Source: RGIG464 sp045599585 (GTDB lineage: Bacteria > Myxococcota_A > Bradymonadia > UBA4248). Taken from it: a DNA stretch of 13,746 nucleotides. Where the stretch lies: assembly GCA_045599585.1 (NCBI GenBank), contig JAZRWH010000015.1, positions 1-13,746 on the forward strand. The letters run 5' to 3'. A model generated the notes under the pieces. That model saw only the letters and a list, made by a program, of their open reading frames with translations, was not told the origin of the DNA and ran no database searches. Below are positions 6,323 through 13,578 of this stretch, one piece after another (position 1 is the stretch's first letter; every line of letters begins with the position of its first letter). The position numbers were made by a program, and so were the translations under genes.

Positions 6323-8905
6323 ATGAAAAAGAGACACCTTCGTAATATTATTTTGTCAAGTCTAATGGTTGGTGCCAGTCTTTTGAGTGCTGCCTGCGAC
6401 GAGCCTCAAAAAGTGCGTGCGAGTAATGACGGTGCGGAGCTCAACTATCAGTGTCCGACGCGCGTATATGGTTCATGCACGCTAGCGCCATCGCTTCAGT
6501 CTTTGTCGGGCATGCAATTGTACGACATTTTAGGACCGACGATTGTCGACAAGGGCGTCAACTTTGCGGTTTATGCAAAAAATGCGACGCGCGTCGAGGT
6601 TTTGATCTTTAATACGGCCAATCCTGACACAGATCAGCCTGCACAACGTATTCCGATGTACAAAGATGAGACAACGGGTATCTGGACGCAGTTTGTTTAC
6701 GGCGTAGGTGTTGGAACGTACTACGGCTATATCGCTTTTGGCCCGAACTGGGTCTACAAGCCTGAGTTTTATCCAGGATCGACCATAGGTTTTATCGAAG
6801 ACTGCGACAAGGATGGCAATCGTTACAATCCGAACAAGTTGCTGACCGACCCTTATGCGCGTCGTATTCATCGTGATTTTGATTGGGGTGCAGGTGGCAA
6901 TCCGGCCTCAGGTACAGCGCGTGACATTTCTGACTGGAAATCTTCACCGAAATCAGTCGTTATCAAGAGTGAGTACGAATGGAGTGATGCTGAGAAGCAG
7001 TGGCGCCAGAATCGTATGTTAGGCGATCGATTTGTCGGTCATGCGAAAACCGATCTTATTTTCTACGAGGTTCATCCGAAGGGCTTTACAATGAAAGCCA
7101 TGGATGATGTTAAGAATCCTGGTACCTGGAAAGGTATTGGAGAAAAAGCGGAATATCTCAAAAAACTGGGTATTACGGCAGTTGAGTTAATGCCTGTGGG
7201 TGAAAAGCCCGACGATGGTACTTATTGGGGATACAATACGATCAACTTTTTTGTCCCGGAGCAGCGTTTTGCGACGCGCGTCGATCAGGGCAAAATGAAT
7301 GGCGTTCATGACGAATTCAAAGAAATGGTCGATAAACTTCATCAGGCGGGTATCGAAGTCATTTTGGACGTCGTTTACAACCATACGGGTGAAGGTGGAT
7401 TTTGGCGAAGCAAAATTCAGGATCCAGCGAACTCTTACGGAACGCAGGCGAACTTTGATGACAGAACAGCGGCGACGATTTATTCGTTCCGTGGTTTAGA
7501 CAACAGTGCCTATTATCATCTCGTAAGCGACAACAATGGCAATCCCAACCATGCTTATCTTGATCAGACGGGTGTTGGCAATCAGACGCGAACCAACGTA
7601 TTGCCGTTTAGACGTCTCATCGTAGACAACCTACGTTTTTGGGTAGAAGAGATGCATGTCGACGGTTTCCGTTTTGACCTTGCCTCGATTCTTGGCGTAG
7701 ACGACAAAAACGTCTATGCCGACAACAATTATTGGATGAACAACGTCAAGAACACGGTTTTGCAGGACATCATTGATGACGAAGTTATGGCTAAATATCA
7801 CACGCGTTTTATCGCAGAACCGTGGGATATTTCGCACTACGTCAATGGTCTCTTTCCGAAGTCGACGAAATTTGAGAATCATGCGTGGTTTGAGTGGAAC
7901 GGCCGATTCCGCGATATGTATCGTCCGTTCGTAAACAATGATGATTACACATTGAGTCGTACGGAGTCGATTTCGCCGAACTGGGATCAAGCGATGAATA
8001 TTGGCAATTTGCTTACCGGTTCCAGTGTATTTTTTGGAGATGACGGCCGTAAACCGTACAACTCAGTCAACTTCCTCACGGCGCACGACGGCATGACGCT
8101 TTACGATTTGGCGACGTATTGGGAGAAGAACAACGGCTGCAGCAAGCTTAATGATGTTTGTTGCAACAGCATGTATAACTCATTCTGCGATGTTTCGAGT
8201 GGTGAGGAGCATAACGCGTCACGCAACTGGTGTCAGGATTATGATAATGCCAACTATGACACGCAGGGACGTTGTTACGACAGCTATCACGAGGCCTTAA
8301 AACGTCAGATTATTCGTGACTTCTTTGCACTTTTGATGGTCAGCCACGGTTCCCCCATGATTCTTGGTGGTGACGAGTACATGCGTACGCAGTACGGCAA
8401 CAACAATGCGTATTCGGACAGTGCAGATAACGAGTGGAACTGGTTCCGTTGGGGGGATTGGACTTCGACGCCTGAAAACGAACGCATGCGTGACTTTGTG
8501 AGCAAAGCGATTGCGATTCGCAAACAGTTTAAAGAGTTCCTCAGCCCGGCAGAGTATGGTTCGCCAGTTGAATGGTGGTGGCCGGAGGGAACCACCGATG
8601 ACAACGGTTGGCAGGGCAAATCCTTGGCTATGCATTATCGTGCAACGGCGACGACGCCTGCCTTGTACGTCATGATCAACATGGAAGCGTACGATACCAA
8701 ACGCTTCTATCTGCCTGATGGCGGGGAATGGAGCATTCTGATGGATACGCAGAGTTATTTTGACTATGAGTATCTGAATTCAGAGGAAGGTGCCGGTAAA
8801 GATAAGAAGTTAAGCCAGAACGTATGGATTGACGGTTCTCGAAGAACGCAGGATCCGGCTTACGATGTCAAACCGCGTACCATCGTTATTGCGACGAAAC
8901 GCTAA
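6323..8905 (+). CDS. Isoamylase-type glycogen/starch debranching enzyme, lipoprotein
   Basis: An 860-residue GH13 enzyme expected to cleave alpha-1,6 branches. Residues 1-24 form a lipoprotein signal (LSAAC, lipid Cys25). A CBM48/isoamylase N-domain runs about 64-180, including VNFAVYAKNATRVEVLIF and RYNPNKLLTDPYA, which strongly recalls the secreted Pseudomonas isoamylase. The barrel starts near IFYEVHPKGFT (246-256). Catalytic landmarks: DVVYNHTGEGG at 349-359, nucleophile D452 in VDGFRFDLAS, acid/base E499 in FIAEPWD, and D589 in FLTAHDGMTLYD. GGDEYMRTQ and NNNAY (682-697) also fit isoamylase. Residues 606-651 contain six Cys not expected in this loop. It starts 14 nt after the first amylase's stop, so the two are likely co-transcribed. 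GlgX-like enzymes are cytoplasmic; the signal peptide argues against that role. Confidence 0.92.
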   Translation: MKKRHLRNIILSSLMVGASLLSAACDEPQKVRASNDGAELNYQCPTRVYGSCTLAPSLQSLSGMQLYDILGPTIVDKGVNFAVYAKNATRVEVLIFNTANPDTDQPAQRIPMYKDETTGIWTQFVYGVGVGTYYGYIAFGPNWVYKPEFYPGSTIGFIEDCDKDGNRYNPNKLLTDPYARRIHRDFDWGAGGNPASGTARDISDWKSSPKSVVIKSEYEWSDAEKQWRQNRMLGDRFVGHAKTDLIFYEVHPKGFTMKAMDDVKNPGTWKGIGEKAEYLKKLGITAVELMPVGEKPDDGTYWGYNTINFFVPEQRFATRVDQGKMNGVHDEFKEMVDKLHQAGIEVILDVVYNHTGEGGFWRSKIQDPANSYGTQANFDDRTAATIYSFRGLDNSAYYHLVSDNNGNPNHAYLDQTGVGNQTRTNVLPFRRLIVDNLRFWVEEMHVDGFRFDLASILGVDDKNVYADNNYWMNNVKNTVLQDIIDDEVMAKYHTRFIAEPWDISHYVNGLFPKSTKFENHAWFEWNGRFRDMYRPFVNNDDYTLSRTESISPNWDQAMNIGNLLTGSSVFFGDDGRKPYNSVNFLTAHDGMTLYDLATYWEKNNGCSKLNDVCCNSMYNSFCDVSSGEEHNASRNWCQDYDNANYDTQGRCYDSYHEALKRQIIRDFFALLMVSHGSPMILGGDEYMRTQYGNNNAYSDSADNEWNWFRWGDWTSTPENERMRDFVSKAIAIRKQFKEFLSPAEYGSPVEWWWPEGTTDDNGWQGKSLAMHYRATATTPALYVMINMEAYDTKRFYLPDGGEWSILMDTQSYFDYEYLNSEEGAGKDKKLSQNVWIDGSRRTQDPAYDVKPRTIVIATKR

Positions 8906-8921
8906 GTTTGTTCCCTTGTTG

Positions 8922-9025
8922 ACGCAATGTTTGCGTAGAGGGGGGGGCGTGGCGGGGCACAGGCCCCGCAGAGAGGGTAGCGGCGTATTTGCTTGCAAAT
9001 AGCCGCGTAGGGGGAAACATCCCCC
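8922..9025 (-). repeat. Composite palindromic repeat, copy B (four hairpins, reverse orientation)
   Basis: On the + strand, in order: ACGCAA (8922-8927) with TTGCGT (8931-8936); a G-run; GCGGGGC (8952-8958) with GCCCCGC (8963-8969), loop ACAG; the junction GAGAGGGTA; GCGGC (8980-8984), an unpaired G at 8985, TATTTGC (8986-8992), loop TT, GCAAATA (8995-9001), GCCGC (9002-9006); and GGGGGA (9010-9015) with TCCCCC (9020-9025), loop AACA. Read on the - strand this reproduces copy A with the same junction and the same bulged C, but with different complementary arms and one extra GC-rich hairpin. It separates the isoamylase from the porin gene, starting 16 nt after the former's stop. Confidence 0.8.
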
Positions 9026-9106
9026 TCTTGTAATAAAATTGAATAATATTCGGTTATTTAAGAAATACATAAAGAGTCGTTTCTTTTCTTTTTTCTGGAT
9101 TGGATC

Positions 9107-10663
9107 ATGCATACACAAACTCCACGATTTCTCGCATTTTTGGCGATTTTGGCAACGTTAGTTTTTTCGTTGGCGGTACCGCAGGATGCGCAGGCTGATG
9201 ACGACCGATTTTCGGCGGGCGGTTACTTCCGAATCGGTGCACGTCCGGACTTTCAGGGCGGTTATTCCAAACTTGGTCTGTGGAACATTTCAGGCCGTCT
9301 TTTGAACGAGACCCAGTGGGCAGCGCTTGAAATGCGTTTGCAGCTCATAAAGCAAACGCCAGGAACGAACGAAGTTTGGACGAGTCTTCATGCCAAAATA
9401 GAAGGTGGTTCTGCTCATGCAGCAGACCTCATGAATGGCTCGCTTGGCAATTTTGCCCTGACTCAGCTTTATGTCAAAGCGGGCAACGTTTTAATCGAAG
9501 ACGTCGTGTGGCAGTTGGGTACACTCGATTATTATTTCGGTGATCTTGGCCTTTATGACATGAAATTCGCCGAAATCTTTTATAATACGGTTGGACTTAG
9601 CGCATCGTGGAGTAATCAGTACGTCGATCTTTTGGTCGGTATTGGCGATTCGGGCTATCTTTTGAACAGCAAAGGCTATAGTCCTGTTTTGACCTTTGGT
9701 ACGGCTGTTCGTGTTAAGCCCAAAGACGGCGTTGAATTTGGTTTGGGTGCTGAATTAAATTACGAACCCTCTGTGGAAGGGAGTTCCAATGCTCCGGCGC
9801 AGACAAAATTCGGAAGCAACTCTGGTGTAACGTATGAGTCGTATGCGCGTGGAGAAGTCATTGATGACTTTATTTCGCATTTGGACAGCCCGACGTTAGT
9901 TGATACGCAGTATCCTACGCCTTCTGCGGACGATGCTTTTAGTTTTAAAATCATCGGCTACTTGGGTTTTGGTAAGCTCGGAGCTCTGAAGTGGAACAAC
10001 TTATTTTTTAACTTCCTGCGCCAGCACCCAGAACAGTATTATAATGAAACGGGCAACACCTACGGCGTTACAAAACGCATTTATGTAAAAGACTGGACGG
10101 ACGAACGTTATCAGTTTAACCTCGGTGACGAGATGAACCTTGAGATCGTCAAAAACCGCTTCGATCTGACTTGGGCAGCGATCTTTGGTTATCATTTTGA
10201 TAAAGATGATGAGATCCGAGCAAGCGAGCGCAATCGTATGTTGTGGTCTTTGGTTGTCCGTGGTCAGGTTTATATTACGCCAACGCTTCATATTCTGGCA
10301 GAAACGTCGTACGCAGAAGAAAAGTCGCTCAATGGTAATTTGTGGCGTTCGAGCGCAGGTTCAATCTGGGAAAACGACGGTGGAACATCGAATGCTCGCG
10401 GACTTGAGTACGGCGATCTCGATCTTCGCAGAACGTGGCAAGGCAAGCTTGGTTTCGTTTTGAATCCTGGCGGTACGGGTATATTTGCACGTCCGTCGCT
10501 GCGTTTGATGTACGGTGTACAGTATTCCAATGCTCACGCAGCCTTTGAAAATTCCAATGTTGAGACTTGGGATCAGTCGAACGAGTTTTATAAAGATATC
10601 TCGCTCATTCCAGACAAGCATTGGCACCACGTTCTTTCCATCGAAGCTGAAGCCTGGTTCTAG
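9107..10663 (+). CDS. Maltoporin-like outer-membrane beta-barrel protein
   Basis: A 518-residue protein with a Sec signal peptide (hydrophobic core about 8-24, likely cleavage after AQA at residue 30) and no lipobox. The mature chain is rich in alternating hydrophobic and polar residues with many Tyr, Trp and Gly, and ends in EAEAWF; a C-terminal aromatic is the usual BAM recognition signal. The start of the mature chain (GGYFRIGARPDFQGG) and the stretch WQLGTLDYYFGDLGLYDM recall LamB maltoporins, which admit maltodextrins. Its length is somewhat above LamB (about 420-450). Its place between glucan-degrading enzymes supports uptake of maltodextrins. The family call is inference from overall style; a different carbohydrate porin or a diffuse OMP remains possible. 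The Shine-Dalgarno site is weak (GGATTGGA). Confidence 0.72.
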   Translation: MHTQTPRFLAFLAILATLVFSLAVPQDAQADDDRFSAGGYFRIGARPDFQGGYSKLGLWNISGRLLNETQWAALEMRLQLIKQTPGTNEVWTSLHAKIEGGSAHAADLMNGSLGNFALTQLYVKAGNVLIEDVVWQLGTLDYYFGDLGLYDMKFAEIFYNTVGLSASWSNQYVDLLVGIGDSGYLLNSKGYSPVLTFGTAVRVKPKDGVEFGLGAELNYEPSVEGSSNAPAQTKFGSNSGVTYESYARGEVIDDFISHLDSPTLVDTQYPTPSADDAFSFKIIGYLGFGKLGALKWNNLFFNFLRQHPEQYYNETGNTYGVTKRIYVKDWTDERYQFNLGDEMNLEIVKNRFDLTWAAIFGYHFDKDDEIRASERNRMLWSLVVRGQVYITPTLHILAETSYAEEKSLNGNLWRSSAGSIWENDGGTSNARGLEYGDLDLRRTWQGKLGFVLNPGGTGIFARPSLRLMYGVQYSNAHAAFENSNVETWDQSNEFYKDISLIPDKHWHHVLSIEAEAWF

Positions 10664-10725
10664 TACGCTAGCAATTTTGACTTAACCTTCAATTCTACGA
10701 ACCTTTAACATTAGATATAACAACT

Positions 10726-12954
10726 ATGAAGAATCTCTTTTTTATACTTTTGTTCGTTCTCTTCGGTGCTGTGGGTGCTTTTGCTATAAGCGGATGTGTA
10801 TCTTCTACGCCAGTCATTCAGTACCCTGCAGATACTTCCATCGCTGTGGTCTATTCGTACGACGATATTGAAAACGTCAAATCTAGTGAAGTTCCTCAGG
10901 ATTTTCAGAAATCGCTAGACGATTCACTTTCGGCACGCAATCTCAAAGTTTCACCAATCTCGTTTGCTAGTGTTCAAAGCATTTTGATGTCGATCCGTGA
11001 TACGGAGCGTCGTGTGAATGCACTTCATGACTTAGCAAATCAGTCGAATTATCTTGTGCTTACTGAAATTTCAACGGAATATTTTTCACCTCTTTCGGGG
11101 CGTTATCGTTGGAATGTCAATGCCAAAATGACGATTGTTGATACGCGTACGCAAGAAACGCTTACGCAATCGTTCACGTTACCTGCTGTTTTGATGTATT
11201 CGCATGAGACGGGAGCGGATGCGATTGAGTCTGTTCAACCAGAGTTAGAGCGTCGTTTAGGTGCGCTTGTCGATCAGTTTCTTAAAGGTTTAACCTCTGG
11301 TGTTAAAACCAGTGCGAAAAGCGAAGCCCCGAAGGGGGCTTCCCCCGGCGACGGGGTCGCCGCTGGCCATTCAAATGCTTCAGAAGCGATCTACTTTATT
11401 ATGGTAGATCGCTTTTTTAATGCTCAAAACGGAGCTAATCCCCAAATTGATACGTCAGATCCTGCTGGATGGCATGGCGGTAACCTCAAGGGAATTCGTG
11501 AAAAACTTCCTTATTTGCGTGACCTTGGTGTGACGCAAATCTGGCTCAGTCCGATCTTTACAGCTGCGCACGAGAAATTTTTCGGCAATGCGGCCTTTCA
11601 TGGATATTGGACATATGATCTTAGCACGATCGACCCTTATTTTGGTTCAGAAGAAGACCTCAAGGCATTGGCTGTTGAAGCAGAAAAACAGCACATTGGA
11701 ATTATACTCGATTTTGTTGTTAACCACGTAGGTTATGGTTCTCCGCTGGTTGCAGAGCGTCCGACGTGGTTTCATCCAGCACTTACAATCGAAGACTGGA
11801 ACGATCCTGTGCAACTAACGGATCGCGAAGTACACGGCTTGCCTGATCTTGATCAATCGAATCCTGAAGTTTACGATTATTTGCTTTCTTCGGCCGAAAA
11901 ATGGTTAGCGCTTCCCAATATTACTGGTTATCGATTGGATGCTGTCAAACATGTTCGTCTTGATTTTTGGTCTAAGTTCAACAAAGCGCTATTAGATCAG
12001 AAAAAAGGCATGATTTTGTTGGGTGAGTATTATGAGGGCGATCCTCGTAAAGTAGATGAAGTGCAGAAAAAAGGTCAATTTACGCATCTTTTTGATTTTC
12101 CTTTGGCGTTTGCGCTTAGAGATGTATTTTGTGATCACAAACCGCTTGATTACTTAGCGAATATTCTGCCTAACGATCTTTTGTACAGCGATCCAACGCA
12201 CATGGTGACGTTTATTGATAATCACGATATGCCTCGATTTATCAGTGCATGTCATGGAGATATGGCGGCGATGCGTCGTGCGATAGAGGTTATGACATCG
12301 CTTCGTGGGGTACCGAGTTTTTATTATGGTACAGAGGTTCCACTTGACGGAGCCCAAGAGCCTGACAATCGTTCAGATATGAAATTTGGCTCTAGTTCTT
12401 TGTCTGACCTGGTACGCAGTGCGCTTCAGCGTCGAGCAGCCTATCCTGTACTTCGAGAAGGCAAAACGGGAACGCTTCATTATGAGCCTGATTTTTTAGT
12501 AATCGGTCGCGATCACGGTGCGCAGCAGGCATTATTATTCATCAATGAAGCAGGAGCGCTTAAATCATACAAACTCCCTGAAGGGCAGTGGTTTGATGCT
12601 GATTCACGCGAAGCAGTTAAGGGGTCTATAACTATTTCGCCGAAATCTACGCGTGTACTCATACAAAATGGTGCTAAATCGCGTCTTATAACAAATGACA
12701 AACGCGAAATTACAATTAACGTTCCATCTAATGCAAATTATATTGTTGTTGGTTCCTCACCCGAGCTTGGTCAGTGGAATCCAGATCGTGCTCCGCGTCC
12801 CACGAATGGATCACTTAAACTTTCGCTACCTGCGCAGAGCGTTATGGCCTACAAACTTATTCGAGTAAATGCTGATGGTTCTTATACATGGCAGGATGGC
12901 GGTAATCGCGTTATATATACCGAAAGTTCGAATTCTATAAATGCAAGTTGGTAA
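10726..12954 (+). CDS. GH13 alpha-amylase lipoprotein with unknown N-domain and C-terminal CBM20
   Basis: A 742-residue enzyme. The lipoprotein signal ends at C24 (ISGC). Residues about 34-190 form a domain I do not recognise; its IAVVYSY, NYLVLTEIS and MTIVDTRTQE segments look like an alternating alpha/beta fold of the kind seen in small envelope lipoproteins. A Lys/Ser/Gly linker (191-215) contains the palindrome at 11323-11361. The GH13 barrel spans about 220-655: HGGNLKGI at 250-257, DFVVNH at 329-334, nucleophile D405 in GYRLDAVKH, acid/base E434 in LGEYYEG and D501 in FIDNHD. YYGTE and EPDNR follow. Residues about 660-735 are a CBM20 starch-binding domain (VVGSSPELGQWNP, then YKLIRVNADGSYTWQDGGNR). 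No Shine-Dalgarno site is visible before the ATG. It should bind granular starch and cut alpha-1,4 links. Confidence 0.92.
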   Translation: MKNLFFILLFVLFGAVGAFAISGCVSSTPVIQYPADTSIAVVYSYDDIENVKSSEVPQDFQKSLDDSLSARNLKVSPISFASVQSILMSIRDTERRVNALHDLANQSNYLVLTEISTEYFSPLSGRYRWNVNAKMTIVDTRTQETLTQSFTLPAVLMYSHETGADAIESVQPELERRLGALVDQFLKGLTSGVKTSAKSEAPKGASPGDGVAAGHSNASEAIYFIMVDRFFNAQNGANPQIDTSDPAGWHGGNLKGIREKLPYLRDLGVTQIWLSPIFTAAHEKFFGNAAFHGYWTYDLSTIDPYFGSEEDLKALAVEAEKQHIGIILDFVVNHVGYGSPLVAERPTWFHPALTIEDWNDPVQLTDREVHGLPDLDQSNPEVYDYLLSSAEKWLALPNITGYRLDAVKHVRLDFWSKFNKALLDQKKGMILLGEYYEGDPRKVDEVQKKGQFTHLFDFPLAFALRDVFCDHKPLDYLANILPNDLLYSDPTHMVTFIDNHDMPRFISACHGDMAAMRRAIEVMTSLRGVPSFYYGTEVPLDGAQEPDNRSDMKFGSSSLSDLVRSALQRRAAYPVLREGKTGTLHYEPDFLVIGRDHGAQQALLFINEAGALKSYKLPEGQWFDADSREAVKGSITISPKSTRVLIQNGAKSRLITNDKREITINVPSNANYIVVGSSPELGQWNPDRAPRPTNGSLKLSLPAQSVMAYKLIRVNADGSYTWQDGGNRVIYTESSNSINASW
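11323..11361 (+). repeat. Double palindrome embedded in the amylase coding sequence
   Basis: GAAGCCCC (11323-11330), loop GAAG, GGGGCTTC (11335-11342), then GGCGAC (11347-11352), loop GGG, GTCGCC (11356-11361). The block is far more GC-rich than the codons on either side and encodes residues 200-212 (EAPKGASPGDGVA), in the linker between the unknown N-domain and the GH13 barrel. The frame is kept. On the - strand, the order of a GCGGC-based hairpin followed by a GGGGGAA-CCCCC run recalls copy B, and the 10-mer GAAGGGGGCT recurs at 13522-13531, so kinship with the intergenic repeats is possible but not proven. Confidence 0.65.
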
Positions 12955-12981
12955 GTATAATTTAGTTTTATAGTCGGAATT

Positions 12982-13010
12982 AAGGCATCGTATATACGAT
13001 GCCTTTTTTT
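12982..13010 (+). terminator. Intrinsic terminator after the last amylase
   Basis: A perfect 24-bp palindrome, AAGGCATCGTAT followed by ATACGATGCCTT (12982-13005), ends in a seven-T run reaching 13010. It begins 27 nt after the stop codon. It is not related to the GCGGC hairpin family. Confidence 0.9.
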
Positions 13011-13043
13011 CATACATCATATTTATTCATTGCATATAAATCT

Positions 13044-13082
13044 GCTTCGGCTATTTGCAGAGCAAATACGCCTACGCGAAGC
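13044..13082 (+). repeat. Bulged-C hairpin repeat, copy C
   Basis: Outer stem GCTTCG (13044-13049) with CGAAGC (13077-13082). Inner hairpin GGC (13049-13051), TATTTGC (13052-13058), loop AGA, GCAAATA (13062-13068), an unpaired C at 13069, then GCC (13070-13072). The bulge is at the same place as in copies A, B and D. The following CTACGC junction also appears beside hairpins in A and B. Confidence 0.7.
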
Positions 13083-13114
13083 CGCTATCAGCAAAGCTGA
13101 TACGCGGCTTTTTT
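13081..13114 (+). terminator. Bulged-C hairpin repeat, copy D, acting as a second terminator
   Basis: GCCGC (13081-13085), TATCAGC (13086-13092), loop AAA, GCTGATA (13096-13102), an unpaired C at 13103, GCGGC (13104-13108), then a six-T run (13109-13114). It is the same hairpin design as copies A-C with new paired arms, here fused to a U-run, so it should work as a rho-independent terminator on the + strand. It shares two bases with the outer stem of copy C. Confidence 0.75.
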
Positions 13115-13275
13115 AGTATGTGCTGATCGTGTTGCGTAGGGGGTATGGTTTAGTTTTTAAAATAAAATTGAAAAAAAGCATAAAAAAACGTCACGAAATG
13201 ATTTTCAAAGGCATCACTCTATTGTGAAAGGCGAGGTGTCTTTCGCGTAAACTGTTTGCATAAGGATAATTTAGC
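13115..13275 (+). other. AT-rich gap with a possible leader hairpin
   Basis: GCGTAGGGGG at 13134-13143 matches the edge of copy B and may be a repeat fragment. AAAGGCATCAC (13207-13217) can pair with GAGGTGTCTTT (13233-13243) through two G-U pairs and one A-A mismatch, upstream of the small ORF. Nothing else is recognised. Confidence 0.3.
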
Positions 13276-13377
13276 ATGAAAGCTTCAGTTTATGGATTAG
13301 CATTCATTCGCGGCTCACCTAAGCGTAGTGTGATACCATCAAACACAGATTATGCTGACGAGTTGGTTTGTATTTGA
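13276..13377 (+). CDS. Possible 33-codon small ORF, function unknown
   Basis: The frame starts MKASVYGLAF and ends DELVCI. AAGGA (13262-13266) lies 9 nt upstream of the ATG, a good ribosome binding site. A possible hairpin precedes it. No transmembrane segment, metal site or known motif is evident. It might be a real small protein, the stub of a gene cut off by the repeats that follow, or chance. Confidence 0.28.
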   Translation: MKASVYGLAFIRGSPKRSVIPSNTDYADELVCI

Positions 13378-13394
13378 TGCATAATGTTCCAGCG

Positions 13395-13455
13395 ATTTTT
13401 GCATATACGTCCCTAAATATGCAAAAATACTGTGGACTTTTCCGGTTTATCCACA
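13395..13455. repeat. Two adjacent inverted repeats, the second containing a DnaA-box match
   Basis: ATTTTTGCATAT (13395-13406) and ATATGCAAAAAT (13417-13428) form a perfect 12-bp inverted repeat with a 10-nt spacer. Two nt later TGTGGA (13431-13436) and TCCACA (13450-13455) form a second one. TTATCCACA at 13447-13455 equals the consensus DnaA box. A single box does not make an origin. Confidence 0.5.
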
Positions 13456-13509
13456 CCTTTTTTGGAGAACGTTGTTTTTCAAAAAAGCGTGCAGACGCCT
13501 AACGGGAGA

Positions 13510-13572
13510 GGTGTATGCCTTGAAGGGGGCTGTGCGGCCAAGCCGGCGGCGGTGGTGGCGGGGGAGGGGCCC
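13510..13572. other. GC-rich island abutting the putative insertion sequence
   Basis: A short island of very high GC shares the 10-mer GAAGGGGGCT (13522-13531) with the palindrome inside the last amylase gene, and has CGGC-CAA-GCCG (13535-13545). It may be a decayed member of the hairpin family. It ends 6 nt before the sequence that may be an IS end. Confidence 0.35.
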
Positions 13573-13578
13573 AATATT

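Noticed and set aside
8305..8635. Long - strand open frames inside the isoamylase gene and similar antisense frames elsewhere
   Set aside because: They lack recognisable motifs or ribosome binding sites and mirror strong + strand coding genes.
9036..9075. A sigma-70 promoter before the porin gene
   Set aside because: TTGAAT is present but no good -10 box occurs at a suitable distance.
13395..13428. A dif/XerCD recombination site
   Set aside because: The spacer between arms is 10 nt rather than about 6, and the arms do not resemble XerC/XerD consensus halves.
13447..13455. A chromosomal replication origin
   Set aside because: Only one exact DnaA box is present, with no dnaA/dnaN/parAB genes and no box cluster.
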